Assembly (NCBI RefSeq): GCF_020880415.1
Contig: NZ_JAJIUJ010000120.1
Location: 62,001-126,000, forward strand
DNA: 64,000 nt
DNA from: Xanthomonas euvesicatoria pv. euvesicatoria
Lineage (GTDB): Bacteria > Pseudomonadota > Gammaproteobacteria > Xanthomonadales > Xanthomonadaceae
Direction: 5' to 3'
Position numbers and translations under genes: made by a program. The notes under the pieces are model-generated. The model had not been told where the DNA came from and did not search any database. It was given only the letters and a program-made list of their open reading frames with translations. Below are positions 21,959 through 32,933 of this stretch, one piece after another. Position 1 is the stretch's first letter. The number at the start of each line of letters is the position of its first letter.

Positions 21959-23641
21959 ATGAATCAGGCACGTCCTTGGTTGCAAAGTTATCCGGCCGGC
22001 GTTGCCGCCGAAATCGATCTTGAGCAGTTCCGCACGGTGGCCGAGGTGTTTGCCACCTCCGTGAAACGCTTCGCCGACCGGCCTGCGTACCATAGCTTCG
22101 GCAAGACCATCACCTACCGCGAGGCGGATCAGCTGGTCGAGCAATTCGCCGCCTACCTGCTTGGCGAGCTGCAGTTGAAGAAAGGCGACCGCGTCGCCTT
22201 GATGATGCCCAACTGCCTGCAATACCCCATCGCGACCTTCGGCGTGCTGCGTGCCGGCCTGACCGTGGTCAACGTCAATCCGCTGTACACCCCGCGCGAA
22301 CTCAAGCATCAGTTGATCGACTCCGGCGCCAGCGTGCTGGTGGTCATCGACAACTTCGGCACCACCGTGCAGCAGGTCATCGCCGACACGCCGGTCAGGC
22401 AAGTCATCACCACCGGCCTGGGCGACATGCTGGGCTTCCCGAAGGCGGCACTGCTCAACTTCGTGGTCAAGTACGTCAAGAAGCTGGTGCCCGATTACCG
22501 CATCAACGGCGCGATTCGCTTCCGCGAGGCGCTGGCGCTGGGCCGCAAGCACCGCGTGCCGACGCTGCAGATCGAACCCGACGACATCGCTTTCCTGCAG
22601 TACACCGGCGGCACCACCGGCGTGGCCAAGGGCGCAATGCTGACCCACCGCAATCTGGTCGCCAACATGCAGCAGGCGCACCAGTGGCTGGCGGGTACCG
22701 GCAAGCTGGAAGAAGGCCACGAAGTGGTGATCACCGCGCTGCCGCTGTACCACATCTTCGCATTGACCGCGAACGGCCTGGTCTTCATGAAGATCGGCGG
22801 CTGCAACCACCTGATCAGCAACCCGCGCGACATGCCAGGCTTCGTCAAGGAGCTGAAAAAGACCCGCTTCACCGCGTTCACCGGCGTCAACACGCTGTTC
22901 AACGGGCTGCTCAATACGCCCGGATTCGATCAGGTGGATTTCTCCTCGCTCAAGATGACCCTTGGCGGCGGCATGGCCGTCCAGCGTTCGGTCGCCGAGC
23001 GTTGGAAGAAAGTCACCGGCCTGACCCTGGTCGAAGCCTACGGCCTGACTGAAACCTCGCCGGCCGCGTGCATCAACCCGATGGACCTGAAGGACTACAA
23101 CGGTTCGATCGGCCTGCCGATTCCGTCCACCGATGCCTGCATCAAGGACGACGCCGGCGCGGAACTGCCCGTGGGCGAGATCGGCGAGCTGTGCATCAGG
23201 GGCCCGCAGGTCATGAAGGGCTACTGGAAGAAACCCGATGAAACCGCCAAGGTCATGGATGCCCAAGGCTGGCTGCATACCGGCGACATCGCGCGCATGG
23301 ACGCACAGGGCTTCGTCTACATCGTCGATCGCAAGAAGGACATGATCCTGGTGTCCGGCTTCAACGTGTACCCCAACGAGATCGAGGACGTGATCGCCGA
23401 AATGCCCGGCGTGCTGGAAGTGGCCGCCGTGGGCGTGCCGGATGACAAGTCCGGCGAGATCGTCAAGGCGGTCATCGTGAAGAAGGACCCGGCCCTGACG
23501 GCCGATGATGTGAAGGCGCATTGCCGCGCTAACCTCACCGGCTACAAGCAGCCGCGGGTGATCGAATTCCGCAAGGAGTTGCCCAAGACCAACGTCGGCA
23601 AGATCCTGCGCCGCGAATTACGGGACGCGCCGAAGACGTAA
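21959..23641 (+). CDS. rpfB: Long-chain fatty acyl-CoA ligase RpfB
   Basis: AMP-forming acyl-CoA synthetase of 560 residues, FadD-like. The ATP-binding P-loop motif YTGGTTGVAKG is near residue 213, followed by the YGLTETSP motif and the hinge region GWLHTGDIARMDAQGFVYIV. In X. campestris, RpfB participates in turnover of the DSF signal by activating fatty acids (established knowledge). The start at 21959 is preceded by GGAGGGG at good spacing and gives the known RpfB length. It is followed, after a hairpin, by rpfF in the same direction. Confidence 0.96.
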   Translation: MNQARPWLQSYPAGVAAEIDLEQFRTVAEVFATSVKRFADRPAYHSFGKTITYREADQLVEQFAAYLLGELQLKKGDRVALMMPNCLQYPIATFGVLRAGLTVVNVNPLYTPRELKHQLIDSGASVLVVIDNFGTTVQQVIADTPVRQVITTGLGDMLGFPKAALLNFVVKYVKKLVPDYRINGAIRFREALALGRKHRVPTLQIEPDDIAFLQYTGGTTGVAKGAMLTHRNLVANMQQAHQWLAGTGKLEEGHEVVITALPLYHIFALTANGLVFMKIGGCNHLISNPRDMPGFVKELKKTRFTAFTGVNTLFNGLLNTPGFDQVDFSSLKMTLGGGMAVQRSVAERWKKVTGLTLVEAYGLTETSPAACINPMDLKDYNGSIGLPIPSTDACIKDDAGAELPVGEIGELCIRGPQVMKGYWKKPDETAKVMDAQGWLHTGDIARMDAQGFVYIVDRKKDMILVSGFNVYPNEIEDVIAEMPGVLEVAAVGVPDDKSGEIVKAVIVKKDPALTADDVKAHCRANLTGYKQPRVIEFRKELPKTNVGKILRRELRDAPKT

Positions 23642-23682
23642 TACCGCTTATACCGCAGCCCGAAGGCGTTCAGCCTTCTTTG

Positions 23683-23721
23683 ACGCCCGCATTGCCGCAA
23701 GGCCTTGCGGGCGTTCGCTTT
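23683..23721 (+). terminator. Terminator or attenuator between rpfB and rpfF
   Basis: ACGCCCGCA at 23683-23691 pairs with TGCGGGCGT at 23706-23714, with a smaller GCC/GGC stem in the loop, followed by TCGCTTTT. It would reduce read-through from rpfB into rpfF. Confidence 0.65.
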
Positions 23722-23817
23722 TGCACGCATAGAATCCGATGTCGGCGCACGCTCACGCGTTCAACCTCATCTCCGTCCGAAAGGCGGCCGGCCGGACGGT
23801 CATCACGGAGAACCACC

Positions 23818-24687
23818 ATGTCTGCAGTTCAACCCTTCATTCGCACCAACATCGGCTCGACCCTACGCATCATCGAAGAACCGCAGCGTGACGTGTACTG
23901 GATCCATATGCATGCCGACCTGGCCACAAACCCGGGGCGTGCCTGCTTTTCGACGCGCCTGGTCGACGACATTACCGGCTATCAGACCAACCTTGGTCAA
24001 CGCCTGAACAACGCCGGCGTGCTGGCTCCGCACGTGGTGCTGGCATCGGACAGCGATGTGTTCAACCTGGGCGGCGATCTGGCGCTGTTCTGTCAACTCA
24101 TTCGCGAAGGCGACCGTGCTCGACTGCTTAATTACGCCCAACGCTGTGTACGCGGTGTGCACGCGTTCCATGTCGGCCTGGGCGCACGCGCGCACAGCAT
24201 CGCCCTGGTGCAGGGCAATGCCCTCGGCGGCGGATTCGAAGCGGCGTTGAGCTGCCACACCATCGTCGCCGAGGAAGGGGTGATGATGGGATTGCCCGAA
24301 GTGCTGTTCGACCTGTTCCCGGGGATGGGCGCCTACTCTTTCATGTGCCAGCGTGTCAGTGCGCAACTGGCGCAAAAAATCATGCTCGAAGGCAATCTGT
24401 ATTCTGCCGAGGAGTTGCTCGGCATGGGCCTAGTCGATCGCGTCGTGCCGCGCGGTCAGGGCGTGGCGGCGGTCGAACAAGTGATCCGCGAAAGCAAGCG
24501 CACGCCGCATGCCTGGGCGGCAATGCAGCAAGTGCGCGAAATGACCACGGCGGTGCCGCTGCAGGAAATGATGCGCATCACCGAAATCTGGGTCGATACG
24601 GCAATGCAGTTGGGCGAAAAGTCATTGCGCACCATGGACCGTCTGGTTCGCGCGCAATCGCGCCGCTCAGGGCTTGACGCCGGCTGA
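23818..24687 (+). CDS. rpfF: DSF synthase RpfF (enoyl-CoA hydratase family)
   Basis: Crotonase-fold enzyme of 289 residues that makes the diffusible signal factor cis-11-methyl-2-dodecenoic acid by dehydrating and hydrolysing a 3-hydroxyacyl-ACP (established knowledge). The two catalytic glutamates fall exactly at residues 141 (ALGGGFEAAL) and 161 (GLPEVLFDLFPGMGAYS). The start ATG has GGAGAACC upstream and gives the published length. The frame extends upstream without homology. Its stop is only 12 bases from the stop of rpfC on the opposite strand. RpfC is known to bind and restrain RpfF when DSF is low. Confidence 0.98.
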   Translation: MSAVQPFIRTNIGSTLRIIEEPQRDVYWIHMHADLATNPGRACFSTRLVDDITGYQTNLGQRLNNAGVLAPHVVLASDSDVFNLGGDLALFCQLIREGDRARLLNYAQRCVRGVHAFHVGLGARAHSIALVQGNALGGGFEAALSCHTIVAEEGVMMGLPEVLFDLFPGMGAYSFMCQRVSAQLAQKIMLEGNLYSAEELLGMGLVDRVVPRGQGVAAVEQVIRESKRTPHAWAAMQQVREMTTAVPLQEMMRITEIWVDTAMQLGEKSLRTMDRLVRAQSRRSGLDAG

Positions 24688-24699
24688 TGCGTCGGCGGG

Positions 24700-26880
24700 C
24701 TATTCACTACTCCGGGGGGAGCGCTCGTCGTCGTTGGCGCTTTGTACGCGCGCGGCGAGTGCATCCTTTCCGGTCTGCAATTGGTCGCGCAACGCCGACA
24801 GCCGCTGTCGCCATTCGGCCTGCAGCTGCCAATCGGCCATGCGCATCAGCTCACCGCCACTGCCGGCCAGTTGGGCCAGCCCCAGATTGCTGGCAACGCC
24901 GCGCAATGCGTGGGCGCTTTCGCGCAATTGCTCCCAATCCGAGCGCGTGCCATCGCGCTCGATCGCGCCCACGCAGTTGTGCGCATCATCCAGACACTGC
25001 CGGACGAACTGACGTTCGAATTCTTCGCCCATGCCCAACGCCGCCAGTTCGTCCAGCACGCTGGCATCGAGCACGCCTTCGAAACTGGTCGATGCCTGCA
25101 CCACCGTCGCCGGCGTCGCCAGCGCACGGGTGCTGACGGCGAGTTCGGCCAGCGTATCGAGCAGCTTGGCAGCCACCACGGGCTTGGCCAGGAACGCGCG
25201 TGCGCCAGCTTGTTCGCAGGCGCGGATCGCTTCTGGCGTGACGTCGGCACTGAGCACCACCACCGGGGTGTAGCGCATGCCGCTGGCCTGCATCACGCGC
25301 AACTGCTTGAGCATGTCCAGGCCGCTCATGCCCGGCATATGCAGATCCACGATCACCGCATCGAAATCCTCCTCGGCCATCGCGTCCAGCACCTGCTCGG
25401 CGCCGTTGACGCACGCCACCTTATGCCCTGCCTTCTCCAGCAATCGCTGCAACACCATGCGATTGGCTTCATGGTCGTCGGCCACCAGCATGCGCATGCT
25501 GCGCACGCGCGCGCGGTGACGCAGGAACGGGTTGGAAAAGGCGATGACGTTGGAGGCTTCCAGCTCGTCGGGAGTCTCCAGCAGCGCCCCGACTGGCGAG
25601 CGAGCCGGCGCCGCCGTCTCCAATACGCCGATCTCCAGCGGTAGCTCGAACCAGAACACGCTGCCGCCGGATGGATTGGGCGCAAAGCCAATCGCGCCGC
25701 CCATGGCCTCGACCAGGCCCTTGGCGATCGTGGTCCCCAGGCCGGTGCCTTCATAGCGGCGCGACAAACCCACGTCCGCTTGCTCGAACGCCTCGAACAG
25801 GCGCGGACGCATGTCCATCGGCACGCCGATGCCGCTGTCTTCGACATCGAAACGCAGCCGCATCGTGTCGGCACCATTGCCGGAAACCCGCGCAACCCGC
25901 AGCAGCACATGCCCGTGCTCGGTGAACTTGACCGCATTACCCAACAGGTTGAGCAACACCTGGCGCAGATGGCCGGTGTCGCCCTTGAGCAGGTCCGGTA
26001 CGTCGGTGGCCACCTCGGTAGCGTAATCCAGTCCGCGTGTCTTGGCCTGCGGCTGCAGGATCATGTTGACCGAGCCGATCATCTCGCGCAGCGAGAAATC
26101 GCGGCGATCGATGCGGATCTTGCCCGCCTCGATCGCAGAAATATCGAGCACTTCTTCCACCAGCGACAGCAGGCTGCGCGCCGAGGCCTGGATGGTATTC
26201 AGGCATTCCTTCTGCTCTGCATCCAAACGCGTGGTGGCCAGCACTTCGGTCATACCCGACAACCCATTCAACGGGGTGCGGAATTCGTGACTCATATTGG
26301 CCAGGAAACGGCTCTTGGCCTGGTTGGCATGCCGCGCCTCGCGTACCGCGCGCGTCATCGCACGCAACAACGAGTCGAAGTACAGCGGCACGGCGATCAA
26401 GCCCAGCAACAATCCCCAGCTCAGATAGGGATTGGCCTTCCAGTAAGGCGAAATCAGGATCGCGCTGAGAAAACTCAGGCTGGCCATCGCCGTGGCGGCA
26501 CGCAGATAGGGACTGCCGTAGCGCAAGCCATTGCCGATGGTCACCCACATGCAGACCGCATACAGCGGCGAAGCCGGTTCGCCCTGGATTGCCATGATTG
26601 CGCCGGTGCAGGTGTAGTCGAGCACCATGCCGATCAGGCGCCGCGTGTGCGACACGTGCGGCCGCAGCAGGATCGCCACCATCAGCCCCAGCGACACCAC
26701 CAGCTCGCCGACCAGGATCAACCAGGTGGCCATCAGCGTATCGCCATGGGTGTGGTGGTAGCGCCACCCCAGGTAAGAAATGAACAGCGTGGTGATGATG
26801 ATGCGGATCAGGTTCTGCGCGTGTTCCGAATCCGCCCGCCCCGAAAGACGCCGCTTCAACCATGGCAATGGAGACTTCAT
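24700..26880 (-). CDS. rpfC: DSF sensor hybrid histidine kinase RpfC
   Basis: Membrane sensor of 726 residues. A short N-terminal segment with DSEHAQ (17-22) precedes five membrane helices (about 24-170). The kinase core has His198 in NMSHEFRTPLNG and N/G boxes (NLLGNAVKF, DSGIGVP, GTGLGTTI). A receiver domain has Asp512 in DAVIVDLHMPGMSG. A C-terminal HPt domain has His657 in SAHALRG. These numbers match the published phosphorelay residues. It phosphorylates RpfG on sensing DSF. ATG 26880 lies seven bases after the rpfH stop, with AGG close upstream, so rpfG-rpfH-rpfC form an operon. Confidence 0.98.
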   Translation of the reverse strand: MKSPLPWLKRRLSGRADSEHAQNLIRIIITTLFISYLGWRYHHTHGDTLMATWLILVGELVVSLGLMVAILLRPHVSHTRRLIGMVLDYTCTGAIMAIQGEPASPLYAVCMWVTIGNGLRYGSPYLRAATAMASLSFLSAILISPYWKANPYLSWGLLLGLIAVPLYFDSLLRAMTRAVREARHANQAKSRFLANMSHEFRTPLNGLSGMTEVLATTRLDAEQKECLNTIQASARSLLSLVEEVLDISAIEAGKIRIDRRDFSLREMIGSVNMILQPQAKTRGLDYATEVATDVPDLLKGDTGHLRQVLLNLLGNAVKFTEHGHVLLRVARVSGNGADTMRLRFDVEDSGIGVPMDMRPRLFEAFEQADVGLSRRYEGTGLGTTIAKGLVEAMGGAIGFAPNPSGGSVFWFELPLEIGVLETAAPARSPVGALLETPDELEASNVIAFSNPFLRHRARVRSMRMLVADDHEANRMVLQRLLEKAGHKVACVNGAEQVLDAMAEEDFDAVIVDLHMPGMSGLDMLKQLRVMQASGMRYTPVVVLSADVTPEAIRACEQAGARAFLAKPVVAAKLLDTLAELAVSTRALATPATVVQASTSFEGVLDASVLDELAALGMGEEFERQFVRQCLDDAHNCVGAIERDGTRSDWEQLRESAHALRGVASNLGLAQLAGSGGELMRMADWQLQAEWRQRLSALRDQLQTGKDALAARVQSANDDERSPRSSE

Positions 26881-26887
26881 AGACGCC

Positions 26888-27517
26888 TCAGACCTGCGGT
26901 CGCTTCGATGGGGATGAAAGTGGGCCGCGCGGTCCTGCAGCATCGGCGCCATGGGCATACGCGGCGATACGCGCAGCGGCATCGGCACTGTCCTGCATCA
27001 GCCGCAACAACGACAGAGGAATGACCACCAGCGCCGCCAACAGGGCGATCCCGAGCTCGATCCGCTGTTGCCAATACGGGCTATTGGCAAGCGTCGCCCC
27101 GAAACTAAGCATAGCCATGGCCACCGCCGAGTGCAGTGCATGCCTGCCAAAGCGCAGGCCATTGCCGATCGTGACCCACATCACCACCACGTACAGGCAG
27201 GCCATCGGAGCGGCGAACCAGGTCATCGCCAGACTGAGCAGGCCATAGTCCGCCAGCATGCCGAGCGTCCGGCGCAGGTGCGAGGGCCGCGGCTTCGCAA
27301 CGATCCACGCAAATAGCAGCAATGCCCCACCGTGCCCGATCGCGACCAGGCACAGCAATCGCTGCAGATGGTCATCGCTCAGTTGCCAATGCGGGGCGCA
27401 GACCAGCGTGTAGGCCAGGATCAGCCAGAGCATCACGATGCGCACCAACGCCTGACCGTGCTCGCTGTCGGGGCGCCGTGCGAGTCGCCGACGCAGCTGG
27501 GCAAGCGCCGCCCTCAC
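26888..27517 (-). CDS. rpfH: RpfH, membrane paralogue of the RpfC sensor region
   Basis: Membrane protein of 209 residues with about five hydrophobic helices and no kinase domain. It aligns end to end with the RpfC input region: LRRRLARRPDSEHGQALVRI against LKRRLSGRADSEHAQNLIRI, and both contain MWVTIGNGLR. No ATG suits, but a GTG at 27517, one base after the rpfG stop, gives an N-terminus that places DSEH at residues 17-20, exactly as in RpfC. This strongly supports the GTG start. Role unknown; no strong phenotype is established. It is missing from some other xanthomonads, and its presence points to the X. campestris group. Confidence 0.9.
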   Translation of the reverse strand: MRAALAQLRRRLARRPDSEHGQALVRIVMLWLILAYTLVCAPHWQLSDDHLQRLLCLVAIGHGGALLLFAWIVAKPRPSHLRRTLGMLADYGLLSLAMTWFAAPMACLYVVVMWVTIGNGLRFGRHALHSAVAMAMLSFGATLANSPYWQQRIELGIALLAALVVIPLSLLRLMQDSADAAARIAAYAHGADAAGPRGPLSSPSKRPQV

Positions 27518-27518
27518 C

Positions 27519-28655
27519 TCACACCCCGGGTCGCGCCGATGCGGTGGAGAACTCGCCACAGATCTGCTCCAACTGCGCGCGGCCGCGCAACAAGGCATCC
27601 ACGCAGCGCGGGTCGAATAGGCGGCCACGTTGGGCATACAGATAGGCCAGCGCGGCGTCCATGGTCCAGGCCTCCTTGTACGGGCGCGGCGACAGCAAGG
27701 CGTCGAACACATCCGCCACTGCAACGATGCGCGCTTCCAGCGGAATCGCCTCACCGACCAGGCCATCCGGATAACCGGTGCCGTCATAACGTTCGTGATG
27801 ACGCAGCGCAATCAACGCGCCGACCTGGATGAAACGGTTCTGGCTGCCGCTGAGCAGCTCGTAGCCGATGCGCGGATGGCGCCGCATCACGCTCATTTCG
27901 TCATCGGTAAGCTTGCCGGGCTTGAGCAGCACCGAATCGGGAATGGCGATCTTTCCCATGTCGTGCAGCGGTGCGGCCATCTCGATGATGCGCACCTCCT
28001 CTTCCGACAGCCCCAGTTGCTCGGCGATCAGGCCGGCCACGTGCGACATGCGCTCCAGGAACGCGCTGGTGCCCGAATCGCGATACTCGATCGCGCGCGC
28101 AAGCCGCGACAGGGTTTCGCGCTCGCGCTCTTCGACCTCGTTCATGCTGGCCAGCAGGCGCTGCTCCAGCGACAACGCGCGTTGCTTGACGCTTTCGCTC
28201 TGCTGGCGCAGCTGCAGCAGGTTGGAGCAGCGCGCCCGCAACTCGCGCGGACGGATCGGCTTGACCAGGAAGTCGATCACGCCCGCTTCCAGCGCCGCCT
28301 GACGAATCGGCTCGTCGCCCACGATGGTGATCAGGATGATCGGAATATCACGATGGCTGGGCAGCCGGCGCAGCCGACGCGCGAATTCCAGACCGTCCAT
28401 GCCCGGCATGCGGTAGTCCAGCAGCAACAGGTCCACGCGCCCGGCTTCGCACCAGGCCAGGGCGTCGAGCGGATCGCCGAAGTCGTAGACCTTGAGCTCC
28501 GGCGCAATGTCCTCGATGACATGGCGCAGCATCGTTCGCGCGGACATCTGGTCATCGACAATGACGATGTTCAATCCCAGATCCGCCTTTTCCGCCCAGC
28601 TTCCCCATGTATCCGTCGACAATGCGCCGCCCGGACCCCCTAAAACATCCTGCAT
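27519..28655 (-). CDS. rpfG: Response regulator RpfG, HD-GYP c-di-GMP phosphodiesterase
   Basis: Cytoplasmic regulator of 378 residues. The receiver domain (about 28-150) has Asp80 in VDLLLLDYRMPGMDG, and the HD-GYP domain (about 190-370) has HDMGKIAIPD and HHERYDGTGYPDGL. It degrades c-di-GMP when phosphorylated by RpfC, which frees the regulator Clp and induces virulence factors (established knowledge). The start at 28655 gives the published length; the frame is open for 45 more codons without homology. It is the first gene of rpfG-rpfH-rpfC and lies 140 bases downstream of lysS. Confidence 0.98.
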   Translation of the reverse strand: MQDVLGGPGGALSTDTWGSWAEKADLGLNIVIVDDQMSARTMLRHVIEDIAPELKVYDFGDPLDALAWCEAGRVDLLLLDYRMPGMDGLEFARRLRRLPSHRDIPIILITIVGDEPIRQAALEAGVIDFLVKPIRPRELRARCSNLLQLRQQSESVKQRALSLEQRLLASMNEVEERERETLSRLARAIEYRDSGTSAFLERMSHVAGLIAEQLGLSEEEVRIIEMAAPLHDMGKIAIPDSVLLKPGKLTDDEMSVMRRHPRIGYELLSGSQNRFIQVGALIALRHHERYDGTGYPDGLVGEAIPLEARIVAVADVFDALLSPRPYKEAWTMDAALAYLYAQRGRLFDPRCVDALLRGRAQLEQICGEFSTASARPGV

Positions 28656-28795
28656 AGCCGTTGCTCCTCTATCTCGAGAACGGAAAAGCGATGACGCCGG
28701 CCCCTGTGCCGACTCCCCCGAACGATACGCTGTTCGAGGCTCCGCCCTAGCATATGCAGTATCTGTGCCGTCGGCACACCGCCGGCACAAAAAAA

Positions 28796-30313
<1,518 letters not shown>

Positions 30314-30516
30314 GGCGGGGATCGGTCTGCTTGGGTCGGGCGGGTGCCCGGGGGAATGAGGAACCGGCGGTGCCGGCACGCTTATTTACAACGATGACGT
30401 GACGAAGGCACGCGGTCACCGGGTTACCCGAAAGCCGCATCGCATTGGCAACGCTGCGTCACAGGCACTGCAGCGATGCGCCAGGATGCCGTCGCAACGG
30501 CGACCTGGCGCGGCGG

Positions 30517-31641
30517 TCAGGCGTCCAGGCGTTTGGACCCTGCTGCCAGACCGGCCTTCAGGCTGGCCTCGACGAATTCGTCCAGGTCGCCGTCGAGCAC
30601 CTTCTGCGTATCGCTGCGTTCGATGCCGGTGCGCAGGTCCTTGATGCGGCTCTGGTCGAGCACGTAATTGCGGATCTGGCTGCCCCAGCCGATGTCGGAC
30701 TTGGTCGCTTCCAAGGCGTCCTTCTCGGCGTTGCGCTTCTGCACTTCCAGTTCGTACAACTTGGCGGCCAGCATCTTCATCGCGTTGTCGCGATTCTGGT
30801 GCTGGCTGCGACCGGTCTGGCAAGCGACCACGGTATTGGTCGGGATGTGCGTGATACGCACCGCCGATTCGGTCTTGTTGACGTGCTGACCACCGGCACC
30901 GGAGGAGCGATACACGTCGGTACGCAGGTCGGCCGGGTTGATGTCGATCTCGATGTTGTCGTCCACTTCCGGCGACACGAACACCGAGGTGAAGCTGGTG
31001 TGCCGGCGGTTGTCCGAGTCGAACGGCGACTTGCGCACCAGCCGGTGCACGCCGATCTCGGTCTTTAACCAGCCATAGGCGTATTCGCCCTCGATGCGCA
31101 CGGTGGCCGACTTGATGCCCGCCACTTCGCCACCGGAGACTTCCATCAGCTCGGTTTTCCAGCCGCGCGATTCGGCCCAGCGCAGATACATGCGCAGCAG
31201 GATTTCGGCCCAGTCCTGCGCCTCGGTGCCGCCGGCGCCAGCCTGGATGTCGACGAACGCGTTGGCGCTGTCCATCTGGCCGGAGAACATGCGCTGGAAT
31301 TCCAGCTTTTCGACATGCGCCTGGTAGTTGTCCAGATCGGCGATCACCGCCAACGCAGTGTCTTCGTCCTGTTCGCTCTCGGCCAGCTCCAGCAGGTCGC
31401 CCGCATCGGCCAGGCCCGACAGCACATCGGCAATGCCGATCACGGTCTTTTCCAGCATCGACCGCTCGCGGCCCAGGGCCTGCGCGCGTTCGGCGTCGTT
31501 CCACACATCCGGGCTTTCGAGCTCCCGGCTGACTTCCTCTAGACGCTCTTTCTTGGCGTCGTAGTCAAAGATACCCCTGAGCGAGAGCACGCGATCGTTG
31601 AGATCGGTGATGCGCTGGCGGATCGGATTGGTTTCGATCAT
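30517..31641 (-). CDS. prfB: Peptide chain release factor 2, in a single frame
   Basis: RF2 of 374 residues, which terminates translation at UGA and UAA. The anticodon-like tripeptide SPF is in [11 protein letters not shown], and the peptidyl-hydrolysis motif GGQ is in [10 protein letters not shown] near residue 250. Most bacteria make RF2 through a programmed +1 frameshift at AGGGGGTATCTTTGAC. Here the site reads AGGGGTATCTTTGAC, one G shorter, so the gene is continuous ([18 protein letters not shown]) and the autoregulatory frameshift is absent. The start ATG at 31641 gives [10 protein letters not shown], the usual N-terminus. Confidence 0.96.
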   Translation of the reverse strand: MIETNPIRQRITDLNDRVLSLRGIFDYDAKKERLEEVSRELESPDVWNDAERAQALGRERSMLEKTVIGIADVLSGLADAGDLLELAESEQDEDTALAVIADLDNYQAHVEKLEFQRMFSGQMDSANAFVDIQAGAGGTEAQDWAEILLRMYLRWAESRGWKTELMEVSGGEVAGIKSATVRIEGEYAYGWLKTEIGVHRLVRKSPFDSDNRRHTSFTSVFVSPEVDDNIEIDINPADLRTDVYRSSGAGGQHVNKTESAVRITHIPTNTVVACQTGRSQHQNRDNAMKMLAAKLYELEVQKRNAEKDALEATKSDIGWGSQIRNYVLDQSRIKDLRTGIERSDTQKVLDGDLDEFVEASLKAGLAAGSKRLDA

Positions 31642-31889
31642 GACGGACTTCCGGCAAAACAAGCAGGCTAGTTTAGCAAGCGGGCGGCGACAGCGGAACG
31701 CGGTGGAACCGTGGCCGCGCGCACTGCAATACCCGCCACACCCCAGGCGCCTGGCTGCCACGCGCGACCGCAGGTTCCGCCGATGGCCACCGTCGCGCGT
31801 CGGTGTCGCAGCAGCTGCGACCTGGCGGCGCCTGGGCCAGGGACGAAGTTGGGACCAGACGCTGGTCACCCCCGAACACGCAGCAGGGG

Positions 31890-32741
31890 TTAGGCCACCA
31901 GTGCGTCAGGTCTCGGAGCAGCAGCGCCCTGCCCGGCATGGGTCCGCAGAGCTGCCAGGTGGCTGCGACTGCACGGCAGCACGCTGGCATCGCGCAGATG
32001 GACGCGCGCGTCGCCGGAATCGGACGGCTCGATCGCCTGCACCTGCCCCAGATTGACCAGATAGCTGCGGTGGATGCGCACGAACACGGCCGGGTCCAGC
32101 TTCGCCTCGATTGCCGCCATGGTGCTGCGCAACGGGTAATCGTGACCGCGCACATGCAGGTTGACGTAGTTGCCCGAGGCCTGGATCCACTCGATATCGG
32201 CGGTCGCGACCAGGAAATCGCGTCCCAGCTTGCGCACCAGAAAACGCTCCGGGCGATCCAGCGGCTCCACTGGCGGGCCTTCGTCAGGTGCGGCGAGCAG
32301 GTGCGCCTCGCCCTGACGGCGCCGTGCGTACCAGGCCAGTGTGTGCTGCACCGCCACCAGCAGCGCAAAGGTGCGCAGGTCCTTGGACAGCTCGTAGACC
32401 CACTGCAGCCAGCCGCCGAAATCGTAGTGTGCGCCGGCCAGGGCATAGACCAGCATGCGCAGCACCACCATGCCGGCGACATGCAGCAGCCACCAGCCCA
32501 ATGCAGCCATCACATACGCCGGCAACAGCAGTAGCGCTGCGGTGGCGCTGCTCAGCTCCCAGCTCAGCACCTGCCACACCACGATGGGCTGGCCATCGCG
32601 GCGCGCAGCAAGCCAGGCGGTCCAGACGTTGCCCAGCGCGCTCAGATAAAACACCAGCGACCAGATCACCACCGCCCAGCGTGTGGCAGCGCGGCTGGCG
32701 CTGTCGTGGAGGATTGGCGGGCGCGTCCCGGTCGATTGCAT
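31890..32741 (-). CDS. rpfD: LytTR-family transcription regulator RpfD
   Basis: Protein of 283 residues with about four hydrophobic helices in its first half ([20 protein letters not shown] and later) and a C-terminal LytTR DNA-binding domain (about 175-275). That domain has [30 protein letters not shown] and [12 protein letters not shown]. This membrane-helix plus LytTR layout and the position between prfB and recJ identify it as RpfD. It is assumed to act as a regulator linked to the rpf system, but its targets are not evident. Starts at 32741 (MQSTGTRPP) or 32774 are both possible; 32741 is preferred. It is divergent from the acyltransferase gene. Confidence 0.82.
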   Translation of the reverse strand: MQSTGTRPPILHDSASRAATRWAVVIWSLVFYLSALGNVWTAWLAARRDGQPIVVWQVLSWELSSATAALLLLPAYVMAALGWWLLHVAGMVVLRMLVYALAGAHYDFGGWLQWVYELSKDLRTFALLVAVQHTLAWYARRRQGEAHLLAAPDEGPPVEPLDRPERFLVRKLGRDFLVATADIEWIQASGNYVNLHVRGHDYPLRSTMAAIEAKLDPAVFVRIHRSYLVNLGQVQAIEPSDSGDARVHLRDASVLPCSRSHLAALRTHAGQGAAAPRPDALVA

Positions 32742-32933
32742 TGCACACGTCCGCTGTTGGCAGCTGCCGATCATAGAGGCCTGCGCGGCAAGGCGAAACC
32801 GCCATCCCTGCCATCCCGATTCGTCCCCGGGTGGGCACGACTGGTCACTGCGGGCCGGGCTTTCCACCCCTGACACCACTGCTGGAGCGGGGCCGCGGGC
32901 AGGATGCGTCCACTTCTTCACCAGCTACCGACC

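Noticed and set aside
28765-28795. Hairpin next to a run of seven A/T after lysS as a terminator
   Set aside because: On the lysS strand the T-run comes before the stem, not after it, so it does not fit a Rho-independent terminator.
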